Shown: positions 1 to 5,168 of the stretch, piece by piece | Position numbering within the stretch: position 1 is the stretch's first letter | Layout of the letters: each line of letters starts with the position of its first letter | Notes under the pieces: generated by a model | Database searches by the model: none | What the model saw: only the letters and a program-made list of their open reading frames with translations | Told to the model about the DNA's origin: nothing | Origin: an uncultured Clostridia bacterium | GTDB lineage: Bacteria; Bacillota; Clostridia; Oscillospirales; CAG-272 | DNA length: 5,909 nt | Assembly (NCBI GenBank): GCA_947627815.1 | Contig: CANQXN010000108.1 | Location: 1-5,909 of the forward strand | Reading direction: 5' to 3' | Made by a program: the position numbers and the translations under genes

Positions 1-546
1 AAGATCGATGGGGAGGTCTTTGATCAGGCGGTCATAATATTCGGGGTGATGACAGAGCAGCAGTTTATACCCCGGTTTGGCGGCAAAAGAGGAGAGAAAA
101 GCGGTATTGGGCAGCGGGGTTTTCTTGAAATTGCCGGAAAATCCCCGGTGTTGGGAGCCAAGGCCCGAGGCAAGGCCGCCTATCGTAAGTTCTTGAAAGG
201 TCACCCATCGGTCGGCTAAATAGCGCACACCGGCTTCTTCCATCGCGGCGGCGCAGCGGGGCGGCAGGCGGTCATGATTGCCCGGCGCGTAAAAGACCGG
301 CGCCAAAGCCGCGACTTCGGTCAAAAAGGGCAGCATGACGCGGCAGCAATCGCCGGTGCGCGGCCTGCCTTCACAGCCGGCGTCCCGGCAGTCCATGAGA
401 TCGCCGGCGATGAGAACGGCGTCGGGCGCTTCCCGGCGTAGCAGCGCCGAAAGCTTTGCCGGCACCTTGCTGTGCAGATCGGAGAGCAGCGCCAGCTGAT
501 AGGCGCGTTTCAGGGGCGTTTTTAAAAAATAACGGGTAATTTTCAT
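1..546 (-). CDS. Calcineurin-like metallophosphoesterase, N-terminal part (cut by window start)
   Basis: Not recovered as a closed ORF because the stop lies outside the window; translating from the ATG at 544-546 gives 182 open residues. Motifs of the metallophosphoesterase fold are visible in order: S-D-L-H at 22-25, G-D-L at 48-50, G-N-H-D at 89-92, and C-H-H-P-E-Y-Y at 165-171. The Asp, Asn and His residues of these motifs normally hold a two-metal centre. The window ends just where the last G-H-x-H motif would be expected, so completeness cannot be judged. No signal peptide is seen; the N-terminus (MKITRYFLKTPL) suggests a cytoplasmic protein of the YkuE-like group, but the substrate cannot be told. 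A small Cys cluster (C53, C58, C67, C68) between the second and third motifs is unusual. The start is supported by the conserved beginning and by the absence of an in-frame alternative just upstream, but there is no clear Shine-Dalgarno sequence and a terminator hairpin ends 13 nt before the ATG. Confidence 0.9.
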   Translation of the reverse strand, partial: MKITRYFLKTPLKRAYQLALLSDLHSKVPAKLSALLRREAPDAVLIAGDLMDCRDAGCEGRPRTGDCCRVMLPFLTEVAALAPVFYAPGNHDRLPPRCAAAMEEAGVRYLADRWVTFQELTIGGLASGLGSQHRGFSGNFKKTPLPNTAFLSSFAAKPGYKLLLCHHPEYYDRLIKDLPIDL

Positions 547-559
547 GATTTTTACCGAT

Positions 560-585
560 AAAAAGGGGGTATTTCCCCCCTTTTT
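560..585 (-). terminator. Intrinsic terminator after the GH76-GH43 operon
   Basis: A perfect 10-bp inverted repeat, AAAAAGGGGG at 560-569 and CCCCCTTTTT at 576-585, encloses a 6-nt loop. Read on the minus strand it gives a G5/C5 stem followed by at least five U residues, the classic rho-independent form, about 50 nt beyond the GH43 stop codon. The arms are symmetrical, so it could act in both directions. It lies directly in front of the metallophosphoesterase start, so it could also act as a leader attenuator for that gene. Confidence 0.85.
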
Positions 586-609
586 ATGTTTTAGATGGTA
601 TGATGGGAT

Positions 610-629
610 CGGCGGTTTAGAAGCCGCCG
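610..629 (-). other. Small GC stem-loop in the 3' untranslated region of GH43
   Basis: CGGCGG at 610-615 pairs with CCGCCG at 624-629 around an 8-nt loop, only a few bases after the GH43 stop codon. No U-run follows on the minus strand, so it is unlikely to terminate alone. It may protect the 3' end or assist the hairpin at 560-585. Confidence 0.4.
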
Positions 630-633
630 AGGG

Positions 634-1812
634 TCATTCGTTCTTTACATGCGGGAAAGTGACGGTGGAAGAGAGCCGCCCAACGACGGGATTGCCGTTT
701 TCGTCAAAGGTCAGAGGCAAAATCCAGCCGCTGCGCCCGTTCCAGCCGGATCCTTTTTCCAAATTGGCGTGGAAGAGGATCCAGAGACTGCCGTCGGGCG
801 CCGGCGCGATGGAGCAGTGGCCGGGGCCGTAGGCCACGCCCACGCGCTGCGAAATCAGCGGCTTGGGCGATTTCGACCAGCTTTGGGGATCCATGGGGTC
901 ATCGCCGACCAGCTTCAGATAGCTGATACAGTAGTTGTCGGTCCAGCTCCCGCTGGCCGAGAAAAAGATGAACACATCGTCATCATGCACCAGCGCGCAG
1001 GGGCCTTCGTTCAAAGGCATCCCGTTTTTTTCGTAGTATTGCGTGGGGGAAGAGATCAAGACGCGCTCGCTGTCGATGGTGGCAGGGTCGCTCATGTGGG
1101 CGATATAGAGGAGCTGTGTGCCGTCAGAGTTGCCCGGCCAGCCCGACCAGATGAAGTAAAGCTCGCCGTTATATTGCAGCACCGTGCCGTCGATGGCCCA
1201 TTTGTCGGTGGGATCGGTGATTTTCCCCACCATGGTGAAAGGTTTGGTAGGATCCTGCGAGGTGCCTTTCAGGACATACATCCGGTGATTGGCGTTGTTG
1301 CCGTCGTCGGCGGCCACATAAATATACCATTCGCCGTTGATATAGTGCAGTTCGGGCGCCCAGTATTCTTTGGAATACATGCCGCTTGTGGGGGCTAAAT
1401 AGACCTGACTTGCGCCCTCGGTGGAAAGTTTGTCAATGGAAGGAATCTCGACCACGCGCACACCGCCGCGGCCGTTCGCGCCTGCCGAGAAGCAGTAGTA
1501 ATAATGGCCGTCGTGTTCGATGACCCAGGGGTCGTTGGTTCGTTCGGTGGCGACGGGGTTGGCGACTTCCACGCCAACATAGGGGCTTTCGGTCGTGGCG
1601 GGCGCCTCCGTGGTGGTTTCGGCGGGCGCTGCTGTGCTGGTTTCGGCGGGCGCCGTCGCGCTTTCAGCGGGCAGGGAAGAGCCTTCCGGCTCGGTCGCGG
1701 GGGTGCCGCTTTGTACCGGCACTGTGGTTTCATCGCCGCCGCAGGCGGCCAAAAGGGCAAGGATTGTCATTGTCATTACCACCGTCAGTAAAAAAAGAAT
1801 CATTTTTTTCAT
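634..1812 (-). CDS. Glycoside hydrolase family 43 lipoprotein (arabinofuranosidase-like)
   Basis: The 392-residue product starts with a lipoprotein signal peptide: MKK, a hydrophobic stretch and lipobox L-A-A-C with C24 as the acylated cysteine. Residues 25-77 are a Thr/Pro/Ala/Glu-rich linker that would hold the enzyme off the membrane. From about 80 to the end lies a five-bladed propeller of the GH43 type. The expected catalytic residues are present: D94 in N-D-P-W (base), D208 in A-I-D-G (pKa modulator) and E269 in N-E-G-P (acid), plus H332 in G-P-G-H, the usual axial metal-linked histidine. The segment around residues 149-168 (YWAPELHY, then WYIYVAA) is typical of GH43 enzymes close to exo-alpha-1,5-L-arabinofuranosidases; that specificity is inference, and xylosidase or other GH43 activity is possible. 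A Shine-Dalgarno sequence (AAGAGGA, 1821-1827) sits 8 nt before the ATG. It follows the GH76 gene by 47 bp with no terminator between, so the two are likely cotranscribed. Confidence 0.92.
   Translation of the reverse strand: MKKMILFLLTVVMTMTILALLAACGGDETTVPVQSGTPATEPEGSSLPAESATAPAETSTAAPAETTTEAPATTESPYVGVEVANPVATERTNDPWVIEHDGHYYYCFSAGANGRGGVRVVEIPSIDKLSTEGASQVYLAPTSGMYSKEYWAPELHYINGEWYIYVAADDGNNANHRMYVLKGTSQDPTKPFTMVGKITDPTDKWAIDGTVLQYNGELYFIWSGWPGNSDGTQLLYIAHMSDPATIDSERVLISSPTQYYEKNGMPLNEGPCALVHDDDVFIFFSASGSWTDNYCISYLKLVGDDPMDPQSWSKSPKPLISQRVGVAYGPGHCSIAPAPDGSLWILFHANLEKGSGWNGRSGWILPLTFDENGNPVVGRLSSTVTFPHVKNE
1614..1653 (-). repeat. 24-bp period repeat in the GH43 linker
   Basis: The 16-mer TGGTTTCGGCGGGCGC occurs identically at 1614-1629 and 1638-1653, a 24-bp (8-codon) period. 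It encodes the repeated A-P-A-E-T at residues 54-58 and 62-66 of the GH43 lipoprotein linker. Being in frame, copy-number change would alter linker length without disrupting the enzyme. Confidence 0.75.
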
Positions 1813-1859
1813 CGCGGGTTTCCTCTTCTTTCGCTTGTGAATTGCAAAGTGGGATCGGA

Positions 1860-2819
1860 TTATTCTACGCAGTTGATCATGACCGCCACGGCGGCGCTCA
1901 TGCCGAAGACATCGTAATATTTTTCCTCGGTCTTATTGGCAAAGGTCGTCCAGGCAAGCCCCTCGCTGTTTCGGTTGGCATAGGCGGCCACGGCGTTTTT
2001 CTTTAGCCACTCCATGTATACCGGGCGCTTTTCGTCTTTGGCGTAACGGGAGAGCCAACGGGACAAAATGCCCTTGAATCCGATTAAGTCGCCGCCGCTG
2101 TCCTCGTTGTTCATGACGCCGCCTGCATACATATCTTCCATGGTGTAACGGGCGACGGCCTCGGCTCTCTTTACAAAGACGGCCTCGCCAAAATGGCGGT
2201 ACAAAAGCCAGTTGGCGCCGAGATAGGTGCCTTGATTGTAGGTGGACGACCAATGGTTTTTCCTGCCGTCCATGCCGTAGCAGTCATAGACTTTGCCGTT
2301 TTCTTCGTATAATTCGGCGGCCATCCAGTCGACCAGTATGCGCGCCTTTTCAAAATAGCTTTCGTTGCCGAGCGCTTCGGCCAAGAGGCAGGCCGCAATA
2401 GCGCCGGGGCCGTTGACACAGGCGTTTTTGCTCTGATTCTCGACCCGCCAGAACAGCCCGCCGCCGAGATCGTCGCTGTAGGCGCGCGCCCAGGTGAGAT
2501 CGAAGTTTTTCAGGGCGGTGTCAAGATATTTTTTGACGCCGGTGAGCCGATAGGCGCGGGTCATGGCGATCACCGCCCACATGATGTCGTCGTTGAAGGG
2601 GTTCTTTTCCCAGGTCTCGCCGTTTGCCGAGAGAAAAGCCGTGTAGGTTTCCTCGATGAGCGCCGCGTAGGCGGGATCGCCGATGTTTTCCAGCGCGTCG
2701 TCGAGCATTTCAAAAATTTCCGCCCAATCCCAGAAGTCGGCCTTTTCAAAGACGCCGTTGTGATAATATTTTTTGAGAAAATCGGCCAGACATTCCTTGG
2801 CCATCGCTTTAAAATCCAT
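1860..2819 (-). CDS. Glycoside hydrolase family 76 protein, signal-less (alpha-1,6-mannanase family)
   Basis: From the ATG at 2817-2819 this encodes 319 residues, the size of a bare (alpha/alpha)6-barrel catalytic domain. GH76 landmarks occur in order: F-N-D-D-I-M-W at about 75-81, followed by a helix ending in AYRLTG; S-D-D-L-G-G-G-L-F-W-R at 115-125; K-N-A at 131-133; and S-T-Y-N-Q-G-T at 192-198. GH76 enzymes cleave alpha-1,6-mannan using an adjacent Asp pair. D77-D78 fits that role best by position; D116-D117 is the other pair, and I cannot prove which is catalytic. No signal peptide or membrane segment is seen, so the protein should be cytoplasmic, unlike most characterised GH76 enzymes. 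It may act on imported oligosaccharides, or on a different alpha-linked substrate. An in-frame GTG at 2826-2828 would add three residues but overlaps the likely Shine-Dalgarno sequence. It is the first gene of an operon with the GH43 lipoprotein. Confidence 0.9.
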   Translation of the reverse strand: MDFKAMAKECLADFLKKYYHNGVFEKADFWDWAEIFEMLDDALENIGDPAYAALIEETYTAFLSANGETWEKNPFNDDIMWAVIAMTRAYRLTGVKKYLDTALKNFDLTWARAYSDDLGGGLFWRVENQSKNACVNGPGAIAACLLAEALGNESYFEKARILVDWMAAELYEENGKVYDCYGMDGRKNHWSSTYNQGTYLGANWLLYRHFGEAVFVKRAEAVARYTMEDMYAGGVMNNEDSGGDLIGFKGILSRWLSRYAKDEKRPVYMEWLKKNAVAAYANRNSEGLAWTTFANKTEEKYYDVFGMSAAVAVMINCVE

Positions 2820-2824
2820 ATTCC

Positions 2825-2829
2825 TCACC
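2825..2829 (-). promoter_or_regulatory. Ribosome binding site deciding the GH76 start
   Basis: On the minus strand GGTGA, which matches the end of the canonical AAGGAGGTGA, lies 5 nt before the ATG at 2819. The alternative GTG codon at 2826-2828 falls inside this element and has only a weak AGAG upstream, so the ATG is preferred. Confidence 0.6.
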
Positions 2830-2849
2830 GTTTCTCTGTCAGATAAGAT

Positions 2850-2878
2850 GCCCGGCGCGTCAAAAACCCCGGCCGGGC
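2850..2878 (-). promoter_or_regulatory. GC-rich stem-loop in the GH76 mRNA leader
   Basis: GCCCGGC at 2850-2856 is the exact inverted complement of GCCGGGC at 2872-2878, with a 15-nt loop. The second arm overlaps a perfect 10-bp palindrome, CCCGGCCGGG at 2868-2877, so two alternative structures, or a DNA-binding operator, are possible. It lies in the roughly 84-nt leader expected from the promoter at 2910-2938. No U-run follows, so it is not a standard terminator. Its role is unknown. Confidence 0.5.
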
Positions 2879-2909
2879 GGACAGATGCCTTTTTTATCTA
2901 TCCGACTTT

Positions 2910-2938
2910 ATTGTATCTGATATCCCGGTGTGTGTCAA
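2910..2938 (-). promoter_or_regulatory. Sigma-70/sigma-A type promoter for the GH76-GH43 operon
   Basis: On the minus strand the -35 is TTGACA (2933-2938), a perfect consensus, and the -10 is TACAAT (2910-2915), one mismatch, separated by exactly 17 bp. Transcription should begin near 2903, giving a leader of about 84 nt. A/T tracts upstream of the -35 could act as an UP element. Confidence 0.88.
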
Positions 2939-2965
2939 GGGAAAATCTGCTTTTTTTCCCCGCCT

Positions 2966-2987
2966 TTTCAGGAAAAAAGGCCTGAAA
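2966..2987. promoter_or_regulatory. Inverted TTTCAGG repeat upstream of the GH76 promoter
   Basis: TTTCAGG at 2966-2972 and CCTGAAA at 2981-2987 form a 7-bp inverted repeat with an 8-bp spacer. The left part extends to TTTCAGGAAAA (2966-2976), the same 11-mer found upstream of the lipoprotein promoter at 5144-5154. It contains a TTTC-N2-GAAA dyad and lies 27 bp from the -35. It could be a regulator site or an RNA hairpin; no terminator-like U-run follows. Confidence 0.45.
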
Positions 2988-2992
2988 TCCGC

Positions 2993-3046
2993 TATAACAA
3001 TAAAGAACCGCCGCACAAGCGCGTTTCTCGCTCGGGCGGCGGTTCT
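2993..3046 (-). terminator. Intrinsic terminator of the lipoprotein operon
   Basis: AGAACCGCCGC at 3004-3014 is the exact inverted complement of GCGGCGGTTCT at 3036-3046. The intervening loop holds a further short AGCG/CGCT pairing (3018-3021 with 3029-3032). On the minus strand the stem is followed by a U-rich stretch (UUCUUUAUUGUUAU), and it begins 27 nt after the stop codon of the small lipoprotein. Confidence 0.85.
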
Positions 3047-3073
3047 CTTGTCAAACTGAATGGGAGCGGGGAT

Positions 3074-3376
3074 TCAGGCGGAGGGTTCCTCTTCGCTTAC
3101 GGTCGGCGTATCGGTGTCGGTGTTTGCATCGGTGTTTGCGTCTGTGTTCGCGTCGGTTTCAGCCGTGCGGTCGTGGGGATATTTTTGCCATCCGCTGGCG
3201 CCGGACGAGGGATCCTCAAAAAAGTACACTTCCAAAGGATTCGGCACACGGTCGCTCGATTCAGGCGTTGGATTGGTGGATAAAGGGTTAAATTCTTCAT
3301 GACGGCAGGCGCTCATGACAGAGACGGCCGCCAGCAGCAACAGGCAGAGAAGCAGGGCAAGATAACGGCGTTTCAT
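3074..3376 (-). CDS. Small lipoprotein of unknown function with a DANT repeat tail
   Basis: A 100-residue product. M-K-R-R followed by a hydrophobic core and M-S-A-C (C24) forms a lipoprotein signal peptide, leaving a mature chain of about 77 residues. Residues 25-47 are polar and Pro-rich, 48-68 hold the most structured-looking part (L-E-V-Y-F-F-E-D-P, then G-W-Q-K-Y-P-H), and residues 75-86 are three perfect D-A-N-T repeats running into an acidic C-terminus. I recognise no family. The ATG lies only 3 bp beyond the stop of the 551-aa lipoprotein, and its Shine-Dalgarno sequence lies inside the end of that gene, so the two are surely cotranscribed and probably translationally coupled. An intrinsic terminator follows. 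Because it shares surface location and transcript with its neighbour, a joint role at the cell envelope is plausible but unproven. Confidence 0.85.
   Translation of the reverse strand: MKRRYLALLLCLLLLAAVSVMSACRHEEFNPLSTNPTPESSDRVPNPLEVYFFEDPSSGASGWQKYPHDRTAETDANTDANTDANTDTDTPTVSEEEPSA
3119..3154 (-). repeat. Three tandem 12-bp repeats encoding D-A-N-T
   Basis: Three imperfect 12-bp units encode DANT-DANT-DANT (residues 75-86 of the small lipoprotein), followed by a related T-D-T-D-T tail. Synonymous differences between units show they are not a very recent expansion. Length change by whole units would stay in frame. Confidence 0.85.
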
Positions 3377-3379
3377 CGT

Positions 3380-5035
3380 TTATGCCTCCTCTTCCGCAAA
3401 GACCAGAGCCAGCAAAGTTTCCGCGGTAACAGACAATTCCATCACCGTGACCTCTTCGTCGCCGATACGGTAATAGGCGCGGAAAGAATAGGTGTAATCG
3501 GTATTTTTACATTCAATGTTCGTGATTCGCGCGGAAACGATACAGCCCCGTTCTTCGCCTAAATCGGCGGGATAGATGGTGCCGCCGTTATCGCCGAAAA
3601 TCGAACGGTAGGCGGTGGAAATCTGGAAGGAGGGATCTTCCAGGAGCGGTTTTCCGTTCTTATCGTAGGCTTGGTAGTCGAAGATCATTTCATCCACAAA
3701 ACGGGAGGGCAGGACGATCGCCAGTTGGAGATCGAAGCGCTTTTCGGTGGCTTCCATCGCTTGGCTGGAGAGAACGGGTTCCGTAACCCGCCCCAGAAAA
3801 CTGCCGTATCCCAAAGCGTTGCCCGCTTCCTCGCTGAAGGTGAGCCAAGGGAAATAGTTGGTGGGGGTGAAGGTATATTCGCTGATGGGGAGCGATTTTT
3901 TGTTCTGAACGCAGGCGTCGAGAATCTCGGCGAAAGGAATATCGCTGTTGAAAATCTCGGTTTCCACCGCGTTGCGGGAAATATAGCCGGACAGTTCGAA
4001 CGCCATTTGAAGTCTGGAAACGCTGTTGATGTTTTCGGACAGCTCCAAAACCGCGATATAGCCGTCCTCTAAACCGAAGTCGGCGGGGGTCAGCGTTTCG
4101 GTCTCGGTGATCACCCGGCGGTAAAGCGAGGCGACCTTTACCCGCGCCGTTTCAGAATAGGTGGCGTTGTTCTCGTCTTCTTCGTCTAAGGTGCGGAAGC
4201 GATACCGTACGCCGGCATCGCTGATGCTGGCGGAGGGGATCCCCATGCAGAGATACAGCGACAGATGACCGTTGACTTCAGGCGTTGCGGCGCCGAGATA
4301 ATAGATCGGGGAAAAAGGATTGTCCGTGTTCTCTTTCGTTTTCCCGTTCTCTTCGTCAGTGGGATCCGCCTGATATTTCACCCATTTCTGCACCTCGATC
4401 AAGGGGCTTTCTTCCTGCGTCGGCAGCGGCGTGGGATCGGCCAGAATATGTTCATACAAGATGCTGTCGATGTCTAAAATCTGATGAGCGGTATAAATTT
4501 TTTCGTTGCCGATGATGTAAAAGGCGGAGACTTCGAGCTGGATGCCCGGCTGATTGGTAGGCAGGTTGGAAAAGGCGCGGACAAAAACATAGCCGTCATG
4601 AATGCCGAAATCCTCCGAGGTGATGGTGATGCCCCGCTTTTCATCGGTGATTTCGTGGTAGATGGTTTGCACCTGTGTAACCGAAAGCGCGCTTCTGGTG
4701 CCGTCTTCGTAATAGTAACAGGCTTCGAACCCCACGGCGTCGACATAGCGGGAGGGCGTCACGCCGATGATATGGAGGTTAAAGAGGTTTTTTTCCGGCT
4801 CCGAGCAGCGCAGGAAGAGCGTGCCTTCCGGTTTGGTTTCCTCCACAACAGGCGGTATCGTCAGGGTGGCCAGCGGCTCGCCCTGTATATGGGTCGTGGC
4901 GCAGGAGACGGCGGTAATGGTCACAAGAAGGAGAAAAACGGCCAAAAGGACAAGCCGCAGCCCCATCTTGATACTATTCTCACGCTCTTCCTCGCGCATG
5001 ACCGTTTTTTTGGAAAAATGCCCGGTTTTATTCAT
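3380..5035 (-). CDS. Large lipoprotein with three diverged beta-rich modules, function unknown
   Basis: Starting at the ATG at 5033-5035 the product is 551 residues. Residues 28-45 form a hydrophobic segment ending in A-V-S-C, with C45 the likely acylated cysteine. It is preceded by an unusually long charged N-region of about 25 residues. The mature part holds three related modules at about 84-189, 258-365 and 434-537. Shared marks are an opening strand with P-S-R-Y-V-D / P-S-A-S-I-S-D / P-S-R-F-V-D; a central S-E-D-F-G..D-G-Y / P-A-D-F-G..D-G-Y / P-A-D-L-G..G-C at 139-149, 316-326 and 488-498; and a closing aromatic strand such as S-A-F-Y-I-I-G and R-A-Y-Y-R-I-G. No catalytic motif is evident; a surface binding or structural role is a guess. 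An in-frame TTG at 5060-5062 is less likely as start; the ATG has a modest GAGAG 8 nt upstream. M24 would give a normal-length signal peptide but lacks a good ribosome site. It leads an operon with the small lipoprotein. Confidence 0.88.
   Translation of the reverse strand: MNKTGHFSKKTVMREEERENSIKMGLRLVLLAVFLLLVTITAVSCATTHIQGEPLATLTIPPVVEETKPEGTLFLRCSEPEKNLFNLHIIGVTPSRYVDAVGFEACYYYEDGTRSALSVTQVQTIYHEITDEKRGITITSEDFGIHDGYVFVRAFSNLPTNQPGIQLEVSAFYIIGNEKIYTAHQILDIDSILYEHILADPTPLPTQEESPLIEVQKWVKYQADPTDEENGKTKENTDNPFSPIYYLGAATPEVNGHLSLYLCMGIPSASISDAGVRYRFRTLDEEDENNATYSETARVKVASLYRRVITETETLTPADFGLEDGYIAVLELSENINSVSRLQMAFELSGYISRNAVETEIFNSDIPFAEILDACVQNKKSLPISEYTFTPTNYFPWLTFSEEAGNALGYGSFLGRVTEPVLSSQAMEATEKRFDLQLAIVLPSRFVDEMIFDYQAYDKNGKPLLEDPSFQISTAYRSIFGDNGGTIYPADLGEERGCIVSARITNIECKNTDYTYSFRAYYRIGDEEVTVMELSVTAETLLALVFAEEEA
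3385..3390 (-). promoter_or_regulatory. Ribosome binding site of the small lipoprotein, inside the upstream gene
   Basis: AGGAGG on the minus strand lies 8 nt before the ATG at 3376 and overlaps the last codons (the E-E-E-A end) of the 551-aa lipoprotein gene. This arrangement favours translational coupling of the pair. Confidence 0.8.
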
Positions 5036-5097
5036 GATATTTTCTCTCTTTCTGAGGAACAAACGACAGAAGCAGCCTATATGCTGTATCTTTCGCT

Positions 5098-5126
5098 ATT
5101 TTACTATATCTCTGCGGCGTTGTCAA
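5098..5126 (-). promoter_or_regulatory. Sigma-70/sigma-A type promoter for the lipoprotein operon
   Basis: On the minus strand the -35 is TTGACA (5121-5126) and the -10 is TAAAAT (5098-5103), with a 17-bp spacer. Transcription should start near 5091, giving a leader of about 56 nt. The -35 is only 42 bp beyond the glpK stop codon, and no convincing terminator separates them, so some read-through from glpK is possible. Confidence 0.88.
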
Positions 5127-5143
5127 GTCTTTTCTTTTGCCGG

Positions 5144-5154
5144 TTTCAGGAAAA
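5144..5154. promoter_or_regulatory. TTTCAGGAAAA element upstream of the lipoprotein promoter
   Basis: The same 11-mer as at 2966-2976, here 17 bp upstream of the -35. Its core TTTC-AG-GAAA is a 10-bp dyad, of the sort that small repressors or activators bind. Its significance rests on the paired occurrence; alone it would be ignored. Confidence 0.4.
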
Positions 5155-5168
5155 GCAAAGAATCTATG

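Noticed and set aside
649..1398. A 249-codon open frame on the plus strand opposite GH43.
   Set aside because: It is antisense to a gene with clear GH43 motifs and a ribosome binding site, and its translation shows no family motif; long antisense frames are common in GC-rich coding DNA.
634..2819. A complete polysaccharide utilisation locus.
   Set aside because: Only two glycosidases are present; no SusC/SusD pair, ABC transporter or regulator gene is in the window, so the broader term is not supported.
2951..2987. Hairpin TTTCAGG/CCTGAAA as a second terminator after the lipoprotein operon.
   Set aside because: The T-run lies in the loop rather than after the stem, and a much better terminator lies just before it. 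It is listed instead as a possible regulatory element.
5134..5160. A possible terminator after glpK (TTTGC at 5136-5140 pairing with GCAAA at 5155-5159).
   Set aside because: The stem is short and AT-rich, and no U-run follows on the minus strand. I do not call it a terminator.
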